A stretch of DNA of 64,000 nt. It comes from Candidatus Binataceae bacterium (GTDB lineage: Bacteria; Desulfobacterota; Binatia; Binatales; Binataceae). Shown here piece by piece: positions 44,869-52,688 of the stretch (within the stretch, counting starts at the first letter, position 1; each line of letters opens with the position of its first letter). Location: positions 1-64,000 of the forward strand of contig DATGLK010000035.1 in NCBI GenBank assembly GCA_035294265.1. The letters are read 5' to 3'. Under the pieces are notes generated by a model, which did no database searches, had not been told where the DNA came from, and was given only the letters and a program-made list of their open reading frames with translations. Both the position numbers and the translations under genes were made by a program.

Positions 44869-44907
44869 TCGCCAGAGTGGCGAAGAGGCCTAGAGGGGCT
44901 GTAGGCC
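44869..44907 (+). other. Two small tandem stem-loops after recO
   Basis: TCGCCA/TGGCGA (44869-44883) and GGCCTA/TAGGCC (44887-44907) follow the recO stop by 17 bases. Neither is followed by a T-run, so intrinsic termination is not shown. The remaining gap to 45085 has a third weak stem (GCCGCTGC/GCAGCGGC, 44955-44978) and no gene. Confidence 0.3.
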
Positions 44908-45085
44908 GATGATTCGCCGTCGGTAGACCTTCTCTGGCCCCCTGCTGTGAAAGTGCCGCTGCTTCGGCTGGCAGCGGCGCAGCTCGAAAAGATACCACCC
45001 CTATTAAGTTCCTCTCTGATCCAGGAGAAAGAATTGCAACTGCGCTCGCATGACCATCATCGACCGCCGACCGTAACCGCTTCCC

Positions 45086-46111
45086 TCACGCCCGCAGTCG
45101 GCGCCCCTTGAACAGCCAATAAAGCCCCCCGAAGGATGGAAACAGAATTAGCGCCCCCACAACCAACGATACCAGCAAGTAGCGCAGGGTGCTTGCTACT
45201 GCACCCGAGTCAAACACGGTCAGATGCGCGACTACCAGATAAGGAAACTGAGCCAACCCCCACCCCCATATCACCAGAGCCACCTGCGCGATGGCACAGG
45301 CTCGAGCAAAATGAAAACGCCTTTGCCATAGCATCACGAAGGCTAAAAGTCCCAAAAGGATAGCCGCAATTTGCGGCGGCCAGGACCACCAATGTCGAAT
45401 CAACCCGGTCCACAGCACGGGCGCGTCGCGCTTGGCGCTAAGGTAGCCGCCGGCGGCCCCGACTGCACCCACCGCGCCAGCAACAAGCGCACGCAAGCGA
45501 AAATCATTTTGCAACGCGAGGTCTCCCTCGGCTTCGACAGTGAGATAGACCGCCGAGAGGTAAGCCGCGAGTGCCAGGGCAAAAAAGCCGATCCACAATG
45601 GGAACAGTCCCAGCCAAGGCGTGAAGAAGTCGGCGGCGCGCTGGGGCTGTTGCGGCAAACGTCCCGAGGCGACCGCGCCCAGTACGATACCGAGTAAGGC
45701 CGGCACGATGGTGCTGGAAATCGCGAAAAGATGCGTAGCCAGTTTTGCCGCTCGTGCCGAAAGCACGCCCTGGGTACTAAAACTGAATGCGGTGCCGCGC
45801 AACACGATCCCCAGAAGCATTATCAATAGGGGGACATGTAGCAGTGTAGTGATATGTGCAAACGCCAGCGGAAACCCGGTCCACAAGCCAACGATAATAA
45901 GAACCAGCCAGACATGGTTGGCCTCCCAGATGGGTTCCAAAGCCTGTGTAATAAGCTTGCGCTGTGCGGTTTTGCGCGCACCCGTGGAGAGTAAGTCCCA
46001 CACCCCGCCGCCAAAGTCAGCTCCTCCCGACAAAAAATACAGCGTGAGCGCGGTTAGCAGAGCGCCCGCCGTCATTCCGGGCAAGCTGAACATTGGAGCC
46101 AAACTAGTCAT
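45086..46111 (-). CDS. cydB: Cytochrome bd ubiquinol oxidase subunit II
   Basis: A 341-residue, roughly nine-helix partner of CydA. Characteristic pieces are LYFLSGGADFGGGVWDLL, EPIWEANHVWLVLIIVGLWT and FSTQGVLSARAAKLATHLFA. The ATG at 46111 overlaps the cydA stop (ATGA). CydX-type small subunits are not seen. It supports a high-affinity, copper-independent oxidase alongside two heme-copper oxidases. Confidence 0.95.
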   Translation of the reverse strand: MTSLAPMFSLPGMTAGALLTALTLYFLSGGADFGGGVWDLLSTGARKTAQRKLITQALEPIWEANHVWLVLIIVGLWTGFPLAFAHITTLLHVPLLIMLLGIVLRGTAFSFSTQGVLSARAAKLATHLFAISSTIVPALLGIVLGAVASGRLPQQPQRAADFFTPWLGLFPLWIGFFALALAAYLSAVYLTVEAEGDLALQNDFRLRALVAGAVGAVGAAGGYLSAKRDAPVLWTGLIRHWWSWPPQIAAILLGLLAFVMLWQRRFHFARACAIAQVALVIWGWGLAQFPYLVVAHLTVFDSGAVASTLRYLLVSLVVGALILFPSFGGLYWLFKGRRLRA

Positions 46112-47424
46112 GCTAGCTCTGACGTCCGGCGAGGCGAATCAATCGTCATCATCCATAACTGTTGAATCACCACGGCCATCAGCAGCAGATAGACCAGAGT
46201 GATCGCAATGAAGGGTGCGATCAGTCCGGGCATCGGCGTGACCCCGCTGGAGGTGCGCATTATTCCGTAGATAATCCAGGGTTGACGCCCAAGCTCGGTT
46301 ACGATCCAGCCCAATTCGACCGCAATCATTCCCAACGGCGCCGCGCAGATAAGCGCCAGCAAAAATCCCCGGCTGGTCGGTACTTGCCGCGTCCGCCAAT
46401 AGCTGCAGACCCCCCAGAGGGTCAACGCCAGTAGCAGAAAGCCGATCCCGACCATCGCGTCAAAGCTCAGATGGAGCAGCGGCAGAAAAGGAGGCCAGTC
46501 CTGGCGCGCGAAGGCGTCGAGCCCGCTCACAGTAGCGTTTGGATCGCGCAACGCGATCAGGCTAAGCAGGAGCGGAATCCTTAGCCCGTAGACCGTCCGC
46601 CGTTGGGCGGTTTCGACGTAGCCGCCAATGGTCAGAGGCGCTCTTTTTTCAGTTTTGAACAATCCTTCCAGGGCGGCTAGCTTGGCGGGTTGATAACGAG
46701 CCACGATCTCGCCCGCCCGATCGCCGCTGATGGGTTGAGTAACCGCCGCCAACCCTCCCACTATCAGCGCAATAGCTAGGGCACGGCGATGGAAGACGCT
46801 GGTGGGCTCTTTAAGCAGTCCCAGCGCATGGATTCCCGCAACCAAGAAGCCAGTGGCGACATAAGCAGCGGAGGTCATGTGCAGGCCATGGGAGAGCGCC
46901 GCCGGATTGAGCATGGCAGCCATCGGATCGACGGTTGCCGGTTTGCCGTCAATAAGCGTGAATCCGGCCGGGGTGTTCATCCAGGCGTTAGCCGAGACTA
47001 CGAACATACTGGAGAGGGCGCCACTAATCGCGACGATCACGCCGGCACCCAGATGCATCCCGCGCGACAACCGCTCCCAGCCGAACAGATAAATGCCCAA
47101 AAAAATCGCCTCAGTGAAAAAGGCGAAGCCTTCCAGGGCAAAGGGCCAGCCGAAGATGGCACCCGCCAAGGCCATGAAGCGGGGCCAAAGGAGACCTAGC
47201 TCAAACGACAGTACTGTGCCCGAAACCGCGCCAACGGTGAACAGAATGGCGGTCCCGCGCGCCCATCGCCGGGCCAGCACAAGGCTGGTTTGGTCGCCGC
47301 TCCGCGCGTAATGCGCTTCGGCCATGACCATCATCAGGGGCATTGCCACGCCGATGACCGCGAAAACAATGTGGAATCCTAGCGAGACCCCCATCTGACA
47401 ACGAGCTGCAATCAGATTGGTCAT
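46108..47424 (-). CDS. cydA: Cytochrome bd ubiquinol oxidase subunit I
   Basis: Carries hemes b558, b595 and d and oxidises quinol. The 438-residue product has the b595 His in MGVSLGFHIVFAVIG, the conserved Glu pair in FALEGFAFFTEAIFLGIYLF and the GRQPWIIYGIMRTSSGVTP signature near the end. The Q-loop between helices is short, which groups it with CioA-like, shorter members rather than Escherichia CydA. The ATG at 47424 is preferred over a TTG at 47445. Confidence 0.95.
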   Translation of the reverse strand: MTNLIAARCQMGVSLGFHIVFAVIGVAMPLMMVMAEAHYARSGDQTSLVLARRWARGTAILFTVGAVSGTVLSFELGLLWPRFMALAGAIFGWPFALEGFAFFTEAIFLGIYLFGWERLSRGMHLGAGVIVAISGALSSMFVVSANAWMNTPAGFTLIDGKPATVDPMAAMLNPAALSHGLHMTSAAYVATGFLVAGIHALGLLKEPTSVFHRRALAIALIVGGLAAVTQPISGDRAGEIVARYQPAKLAALEGLFKTEKRAPLTIGGYVETAQRRTVYGLRIPLLLSLIALRDPNATVSGLDAFARQDWPPFLPLLHLSFDAMVGIGFLLLALTLWGVCSYWRTRQVPTSRGFLLALICAAPLGMIAVELGWIVTELGRQPWIIYGIMRTSSGVTPMPGLIAPFIAITLVYLLLMAVVIQQLWMMTIDSPRRTSELA

Positions 47425-47475
47425 AGACCGTGCCTTCGCAGCCAAATGCGTTCGGCGGGCTGCTATGCACTTCGA

Positions 47476-47913
47476 CTATTTACTCAGCTTCCCCAGCGCT
47501 GAGCGGATCAGATCGCTGGCCAGCTTGTTGTCCAGGCGGGCGCCAAAGCGCTCGCGCAGGCTCTTCATGATCGATCCGATCTGATTATGTCCAGCATCAA
47601 TCTCCGCGGCGATGGCGGCTCGTACCTGCTCGGCGTCCACCGCGGCTGGAATATAGCCGTCCAACACGCGCGCCTCGGCTTCGTACTGCTCGATCAGATC
47701 CTGGCGATTCCCCTGGCGGGCAAACCCAAGCGCTTCCTCGCGCCGCCCCCGCTCGCGTTTGAGCACCGCCATCACTTCAGCTTCGGTGGCCGGATGGCGC
47801 GTATCTTTCTCAGTGCGGGTAATCTCGGCCAAAACTCCACGAATGGTCATCACCCGGATATTATCGTGGGCTTTCATCGCCGCCTTCAGATCGTCCTGCA
47901 ATCGCTCTTTCAT
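47476..47913 (-). CDS. GatB/YqeY domain protein
   Basis: A 145-residue helical protein matching YqeY: MKERLQDDLKAAMKAHDN, VMTIRGVLAEITRTEKD, RREEALGFARQGNRQDLIEQ and the C-terminal IGSIMKSLRERFGARLDN. The domain also ends GatB, where it touches tRNA. The free-standing form has no firmly known role. It lies between the bd oxidase genes and the aa3 operon, all on the minus strand. Confidence 0.92.
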   Translation of the reverse strand: MKERLQDDLKAAMKAHDNIRVMTIRGVLAEITRTEKDTRHPATEAEVMAVLKRERGRREEALGFARQGNRQDLIEQYEAEARVLDGYIPAAVDAEQVRAAIAAEIDAGHNQIGSIMKSLRERFGARLDNKLASDLIRSALGKLSK

Positions 47914-47978
47914 GGCTTCAAAATACCCGGCCCACTCCGCCCGCGCTAATCATCACTGCCGCCAAAACCGCTCCAATG

Positions 47979-48419
47979 TTAATGGATGTTAGGCGGTCCA
48001 TAGGCAATGTAGACCAGAAAATAGACGATCACGCCGGTGATTGAGACGTACATCCAGATAGGCCAAGTAAAGCGCGCGATCCGGCGATGAGCCTTGAAAT
48101 TACCACGCAAAGCACGCGTCAAGGTGATAATCGCCAGCGGCGGGACGGCAAAGGCGAGCAGGATGTGAGAAATCAGGAGAATGAAGTAGGCCGGGCGGAT
48201 AAGGCCCTGGCCGCTGAAGCGCACGTCGCCGACCTGGTAATGGTAAAGCAGATAGCAGACCAAAAAGACCACCGACACGACGAAGGCCAAGACCATGCAT
48301 CGCCGATGGGCCGTGACCCGTCCCTGCCGGATAAAGTAGAAACCCGCGCCCAGGAAGATTGCCGCCACCAGGTTGAGGGTTGCGTTAGCCGTGGCCAGGT
48401 AAGGCACCCCAGCAAGCAT
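47979..48419 (-). CDS. DUF420 membrane protein (oxidase-linked)
   Basis: A 146-residue protein with four helices: ATLNLVAAIFLGAGFYFI, CMVLAFVVSVVFLVCYLLYH, YFILLISHILLAFAVPPLAI and WPIWMYVSITGVIVYFLVYI. Conserved His residues near helix ends (LLYHYQVGD, LISHIL) match the DUF420 family, which in Bacillus (CtaM-like) is needed for heme-copper oxidase activity. It ends the second oxidase operon, 26 bases after subunit IV. Confidence 0.85.
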   Translation of the reverse strand: MLAGVPYLATANATLNLVAAIFLGAGFYFIRQGRVTAHRRCMVLAFVVSVVFLVCYLLYHYQVGDVRFSGQGLIRPAYFILLISHILLAFAVPPLAIITLTRALRGNFKAHRRIARFTWPIWMYVSITGVIVYFLVYIAYGPPNIH

Positions 48420-48445
48420 CAGCTCGACTCTCCGATACTTGCCAC

Positions 48446-48877
48446 TCAGCGGACCCTATCGGCGCCTTGAGGATTTGCTCCCGGCAAACTATCACTATTG
48501 GGATTAATGTTTTGCAGATTATGCGCGACCGCGCGCACCATCCAGGCTACCTCGCCGCTGCCGTGGCGGGCGTAGTCGCGGGTAGAGACGTCGGGCACCA
48601 GCACAGTGACCATCACCATGATGAGCAGCAGCGGGCTTAGCGCCACCACCAGCATCCCGCGCCGCTCGAAGCGCAAATGCATGAAATACATCGCCACCAT
48701 CGCGACCTTGGCCCACGCCAAGCCGATCAGCAGCCCAACCATCAAGGCCTTGTCCAGGCGCGCGTAAACCACCAGCAACTCGAGTCCGGTCAGAACCGCC
48801 AGATAAAGCCAAATCGCCAGATAATTGGGCTCGATATATTCCACCGGCACGCGGCCGGGCTCAATCGCCTGCTCCAT
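48446..48877 (-). CDS. Cytochrome c oxidase subunit IV family protein (second oxidase)
   Basis: A 143-residue small subunit with three helices: NYLAIWLYLAVLTGLELLVV, GLAWAKVAMVAMYFMHLRFE and VALSPLLLIMVMVTVLVP. A C-terminal hydrophilic tail of about 40 residues is longer than in the caa3 copy. The ATG at 48877 fits the family start. It follows subunit III by 17 bases. Confidence 0.88.
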   Translation of the reverse strand: MEQAIEPGRVPVEYIEPNYLAIWLYLAVLTGLELLVVYARLDKALMVGLLIGLAWAKVAMVAMYFMHLRFERRGMLVVALSPLLLIMVMVTVLVPDVSTRDYARHGSGEVAWMVRAVAHNLQNINPNSDSLPGANPQGADRVR

Positions 48878-48894
48878 CAAAGGTCGCCTCGGCG

Positions 48895-49527
48895 CTAGAT
48901 CAGATAAACGAAGGTAAAAATCAAAATCCACACCAGGTCAACAAAATGCCAGTACAGCCCCGCCACTTCCACGGTACGGGCCTGCGCCGCGCCCAACTTA
49001 CCCAATAGCCCTCGTATCAGCAGAACACTCAGGAGCAGTACGCCGGCAATGACGTGGCATCCGTGAAAACCGGTCAGCAGAAAGAAGGTAGCGCTGAACA
49101 AACTGGTTTTGATCGACAAGCCGCGCGTGAAGATGAGATGATGCCATTCGCGCGCCTGCAGTCCCAAGAACAGCAACCCGCCCACGACCGTCAGGAACAA
49201 GAAGACGCGAAACGCCAGCTGTCGGTCTTGACGTATCGCCGCCAACGCCTGCACCATCGTCATACTGCTGCAAATCAGGACGAAGGTCATCAGGGCAGTG
49301 GCAGGAATGCCCAGGATCGTGGAAGGCAGAGGCCAGTTGAGGTTACCGATCCGCAGTGCCGCGTAAGCCGCGATCACGGTGCCGAAGGTGGTCGCGTCAC
49401 CCACCAAAAAGATCCACATCCCCAGTTTGCCGCGGCTACCGGGCGTAAGCGGAGTTTCAACTGCATCTTCAAAACCGCCGTGCGCCTGGGGTTCTGGCGT
49501 GCCGACGGCCGTCGAGCTTTCACTCAT
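48895..49527 (-). CDS. ctaE: Cytochrome c oxidase subunit III (second oxidase, canonical copy)
   Basis: A 210-residue seven-helix-type subunit III with the expected motifs MWIFLVGDATTFGTVIAAYA, LICSSMTMVQAL, FHGCHVIAGVLLLSVLL and LYWHFVDLVWILIFTFVYL. It has an acidic hydrophilic N-terminus. The ATG at 49527 is clear. A second, divergent subunit III gene lies at 50030-50647 in the same operon. Confidence 0.92.
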   Translation of the reverse strand: MSESSTAVGTPEPQAHGGFEDAVETPLTPGSRGKLGMWIFLVGDATTFGTVIAAYAALRIGNLNWPLPSTILGIPATALMTFVLICSSMTMVQALAAIRQDRQLAFRVFLFLTVVGGLLFLGLQAREWHHLIFTRGLSIKTSLFSATFFLLTGFHGCHVIAGVLLLSVLLIRGLLGKLGAAQARTVEVAGLYWHFVDLVWILIFTFVYLI

Positions 49528-49575
49528 TGGTTCCCTCTAGCGGCCAGCTAACGCACGCGGCCCGAAAAACGTCCG

Positions 49576-49839
49576 TCACGGCCGCGCTCCCGCGCCCTTG
49601 TGCATCCGCTCTTGGATACGCCGCCGGCCGTTACGATAGGCGCACCATCCCACCACCGCCGCGATGGCGCAGACGGCATAGGGTACCGCCATCATGAATA
49701 AGATGCTGGTATCGAAGGCGTGAGCGGCGTGGTCACCCGCCGGCAGTCCGCACACCGCGCAGGCCCAAGCCAGTTTGGGAACCACCACGCTCAGGAGCGC
49801 GACCAGGCCAACGGTCATTTGCCTGACCCAAGACCCCAT
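49576..49839 (-). CDS. Small membrane protein with an exported CxxC motif
   Basis: An 87-residue protein with signal VGLVALLSVVVPKLAWA, then CAVCGLPAGDH and a helix LFMMAVPYAVCAIAAVVGWC before a basic tail. Small CxVC-plus-one-helix proteins of this plan are often found next to oxidase genes. A role in copper or disulfide handling is possible but not shown. The ATG at 49839 is chosen. An internal ATG at 49815 would remove eight residues. It lies between the two subunit III genes. Confidence 0.65.
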   Translation of the reverse strand: MGSWVRQMTVGLVALLSVVVPKLAWACAVCGLPAGDHAAHAFDTSILFMMAVPYAVCAIAAVVGWCAYRNGRRRIQERMHKGAGARP

Positions 49840-50029
49840 TGTCCTGGTTGCAACCCACCCTCCCTGAGCAGGGATAGGACTAAGGGATGGGCATCTGCAA
49901 AAAGGGACAGGCGGATGATTGGTCGTGCTGACGCAGACCCTCGCCCGCGCGGCAACTTGCCAAGCAAATCCATGCCAGCCGCGATAAATCGTTTTTTGGC
50001 TAAAAAACACTGTGTCTACCCTATCGAGC

Positions 50030-50647
50030 CTAAAAATAGACCAGGCCGAATAACAGGGGCCAGACCGCGCAGACAAAATACCAGTAGATGGCGCACACCT
50101 CGACCGCGGCCCGTCGATCCTGCCCCGGCCGTGCAAGCACGACGGCCACGGTCACGCCTAACAACCACAGAACTGCGCATATAACGTGAAGAGCGTGCAA
50201 TCCGATCAGAACGTAGAACGTCGCGCCGTAGTTGCCGCTATGTAGATGCAGGCCATGAGCCTCCAAGCGCGTCCATTCGCTGCCTTGAACCGACACAAAC
50301 AGCGTGCCCAGCGCAGCGGTCAGCAACAACCAGGCGCGCAAATGGAATCGCCGGCCTTCGCGCGCCGCTTCAACCGCCAGCTTCATGGTCATGGCGCTGC
50401 CGAGCAGGACCATGGTGTTGGCCCAGGTCACAGCGATCGGCAAGCGCGGCAGCCCCGGCGGGGGCCAGAACGGTGCGCTCAGTTTGTAGATCAGGAAGGC
50501 ACCGATAAATCCGCCGAACAACATCGCTTCGGCGCCAAGCAGGATAAGCACCGCCAAGCGGCCATTGCTGATAAGCGGTGCTGGAGTTTCAAAGTCTGAG
50601 ACATGACGGACAGTGCGCAGGCGTCTCAGTGCGATTGCCCGTGCCAT
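50030..50647 (-). CDS. Divergent cytochrome c oxidase subunit III-like protein
   Basis: A 205-residue member of the subunit III fold: LAVLILLGAEAMLFGGFIGA, TMVLLGSAMTMKLAVEAARE, FYVLIGLHALHVICAVLWLL and IYWYFVCAVWPLLFGLVYF. In the last helix the usual YWHFVD is YWYFVC, so the conserved His and Asp are lost. The start is ATG at 50647 with a GTG just ahead. It follows the 47-residue microprotein by 9 bases. Confidence 0.85.
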   Translation of the reverse strand: MARAIALRRLRTVRHVSDFETPAPLISNGRLAVLILLGAEAMLFGGFIGAFLIYKLSAPFWPPPGLPRLPIAVTWANTMVLLGSAMTMKLAVEAAREGRRFHLRAWLLLTAALGTLFVSVQGSEWTRLEAHGLHLHSGNYGATFYVLIGLHALHVICAVLWLLGVTVAVVLARPGQDRRAAVEVCAIYWYFVCAVWPLLFGLVYF

Positions 50648-50656
50648 CACTTAATT

Positions 50657-50800
50657 CTAGTGGTGCAGCAGAATAGTCGCTGCTGCAACCAGACTAAGCA
50701 GTCCCATGGCAGCTACCAGCATGGCGGCCAGTCGTCGATTGCTAGCCGGCAAGTCGGGCCCGGCAAACCATCGCTTAAACGCTGAACGCAAAGTCCTCAT
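50657..50800 (-). CDS. 47-residue single-helix membrane microprotein
   Basis: A short open frame, not recognised as a known family. It reads MRTLRSAFKRWFAGP with a basic amphipathic N-terminus, then a hydrophobic segment AAMLVAAMGLLSLVAAATIL and LLHH at the end. Its ATG overlaps the ctaB stop as ATGA, exactly like other junctions in this operon, and the next gene begins 9 bases after its TAG. Coupling and composition suggest a real gene, perhaps an assembly or accessory subunit of the oxidase. Confidence 0.65.
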   Translation of the reverse strand: MRTLRSAFKRWFAGPDLPASNRRLAAMLVAAMGLLSLVAAATILLHH

Positions 50801-51696
50801 ATTTTATCCAACACCATTGCGATCAGGATCAGCGGCAAATAGACCAGCGAGGCGAACATCACATGGCGCGCTGCGCGCAAGCTGGGTTTGAGCGCTAAGC
50901 GCACCCCACAGCTCAACATCAGAACGCCCAGGGCGAAGGCGATTATGCCGTAGGCCAGGCCGGCAAAACCCATCAACGTAGGCAGCAGCGCCACGGCGAG
51001 CAAGGCCAGGCTGTTGCTGACGATCTGGCGTGCGGTCGAGCCGCCGTCAGGGTCCTCGGTGGGCAGCAGATGGATTCCGGCGCGGCTGTAATCCTCATGG
51101 TAGAGCTGAGCTATTGCCAGCGAATGGGGCAGTTGCCACAAAAACATGATCGCAAACAGCACCCAAGCCGGCGCCGCCAGGTTGCCATGAGCCGCTGCCC
51201 ATCCCGCCACTGGCGGCAAGGCGCCTGGAATAGCGCCAACCACGCTGCAAATCGAAGAGACGCGCTTGAGCGGGGTGTAGATCAGCAGGTAAACCACGCT
51301 GATAGCGGCGGTCAGGGCTGCGGTTAGGGGATTGACCGCGAAATATAGATATCCGACACCAACCAAACCCACGATTACGCCAAACCACAACGCTTCAGCC
51401 GGACGCAATCTGCCTTCGGGTAGTGGACGAGTCCGCGTCCGCAGCATCCGAGCGTCGAGGTCGCGCTCCATGAATTGATTCAGCGCCAGCGTTCCGCCGG
51501 CGGCCAGCGCGGTGCCTGCCAGCAGGGCCATGATGAGCTGTGGTTGCCATACCCCATTGGCGCCTAGATAAAAGCCGCACAGCGTGGTCACCAGGACCAT
51601 CGCGACCACGCGCGGCTTGGTCAATTCCCAATAGTCAGCCAGCCGGCCGTGGGCGCGCTGCAATTCAAAATTGAGAACCGCGCCTTCGGATCTCAT
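50797..51696 (-). CDS. ctaB: Protoheme IX farnesyltransferase (heme O synthase)
   Basis: A 299-residue UbiA-type prenyltransferase that adds farnesyl to heme b, giving heme O for CtaA. It has the substrate Asp motif ALNQFMERDLDARMLRTRTR and the second motif region, plus KPRVVAMVLVTTLCGFYLGA at the start and FLWQLPHSLAIAQLYHEDYS. The ATG at 51696 overlaps the ctaA stop (ATGA). A longer upstream reading would run through ctaA in another frame and is not supported. Confidence 0.95.
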   Translation of the reverse strand: MRSEGAVLNFELQRAHGRLADYWELTKPRVVAMVLVTTLCGFYLGANGVWQPQLIMALLAGTALAAGGTLALNQFMERDLDARMLRTRTRPLPEGRLRPAEALWFGVIVGLVGVGYLYFAVNPLTAALTAAISVVYLLIYTPLKRVSSICSVVGAIPGALPPVAGWAAAHGNLAAPAWVLFAIMFLWQLPHSLAIAQLYHEDYSRAGIHLLPTEDPDGGSTARQIVSNSLALLAVALLPTLMGFAGLAYGIIAFALGVLMLSCGVRLALKPSLRAARHVMFASLVYLPLILIAMVLDKI

Positions 51697-52661
51697 GCGC
51701 TCACCGCCTGAGTCGCGGCCTGCGGCGCGAGGACTTCGATCAGCCGATACGCGCGTATAGTCAGGACCAGACAAGTAGCCAGCAGTGCCGCACCCACCGC
51801 GACGTGTGCCGTGGTGGGAACCACAGGGCGGTGTCCCAGCACGGTAATCGCCCCCAGGGTAATCTGAAGCGCCAGCAGGACCACCAACCCTAAGGCCGGC
51901 CGGCGCAATTGGGCTACTTCGCGATAGCCACGCAGGACCCAGACCACGCTCCACAGCACGAAGATCGAGACCACCACCGCTCCCACTCGATGGGCGAAAT
52001 TGACCACCACGTCGGGCGAATTCAACGGGGGCACGAAATGGCCGAAGTTCAGAGGAAAGTCGGGAATCGCCAGCCCCGCTCCCATATGGCGCATCACCGC
52101 GCCAATCAGGATCTGGCAATAGACGATGGCGGTGGTCAAAGCCGCCAACGCGGGCAGCCGCGGCCAGTCCTCGCTGCATGGCACCGCGCTGTAGTGCTCC
52201 CAACGCGGATTGGTGATCAATGCCAACGCGACGGTCAGGCAAAAGAAGGCTTGCGCGCAGGCTGCATGGCTGACGGCCAGGGTCAGGGGCAGCAGCAGCA
52301 GCACGGTCAAGCCGCCCAGCACCGCCTGCACCACCACCAGCAACACCGCAATCAGCGCCAGCCTGCGGACATAGCGGCGCGGCTCGCGTCGCCACGCCCA
52401 CAATGCCAATCCGAGCGTAAGCAGGGCCACCATGCCGGCGACCATCCGATGGCCATGTTCGAAGAGCACGCCCCCGCGCATCGGGGGAAAAAACCGGTGG
52501 AAGGAAAGCGGCCAATCTGGCACCGCCAGAGCCGATCCAGTCGAGGTCACCAGCCCGCCGATAAAGATCAGGCAGAGCGTAGCCGCTGCCAAGACTAGCG
52601 CGTAGCGATGGAGTCCCGCCGACAAGTTAGCGGGTTCCCTTTTCAAATCACCTTTACCCAT
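51693..52661 (-). CDS. ctaA: Heme A synthase (COX15/CtaA)
   Basis: Oxidises heme O to heme A. The 322-residue product has eight helices with the usual duplicated four-helix plan. The heme His ligands sit in FEHGHRMVAGMVAL, LAVSHAACAQAFF, FAHRVGAVVVSIF and TTAHVAVGAALLA, one in each expected place. A STGSALAVPDWPLSF stretch and its repeat GAGLAIPDFPLNFGHF are visible. The ATG at 52661 lies 27 bases after ctaD. Confidence 0.94.
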   Translation of the reverse strand: MGKGDLKREPANLSAGLHRYALVLAAATLCLIFIGGLVTSTGSALAVPDWPLSFHRFFPPMRGGVLFEHGHRMVAGMVALLTLGLALWAWRREPRRYVRRLALIAVLLVVVQAVLGGLTVLLLLPLTLAVSHAACAQAFFCLTVALALITNPRWEHYSAVPCSEDWPRLPALAALTTAIVYCQILIGAVMRHMGAGLAIPDFPLNFGHFVPPLNSPDVVVNFAHRVGAVVVSIFVLWSVVWVLRGYREVAQLRRPALGLVVLLALQITLGAITVLGHRPVVPTTAHVAVGAALLATCLVLTIRAYRLIEVLAPQAATQAVSA

Positions 52662-52688
52662 GACGTTCGAGTCGCATTCTGTTTTTCT

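Noticed and set aside
49991-50008. GTTTTTT/AAAAAAC hairpin after the divergent subunit III gene
   Set aside because: An all-AT stem with four-base loop and no following T-run on the minus strand; too weak to call a terminator inside an operon.
50797-52515. A 572-residue open frame that could be read as a ctaA-ctaB fusion
   Set aside because: Its first 270 residues are in a different frame from ctaA and look like low-complexity Arg/Ala/Gly text. The real ctaB begins at 51696 with an ATGA overlap.
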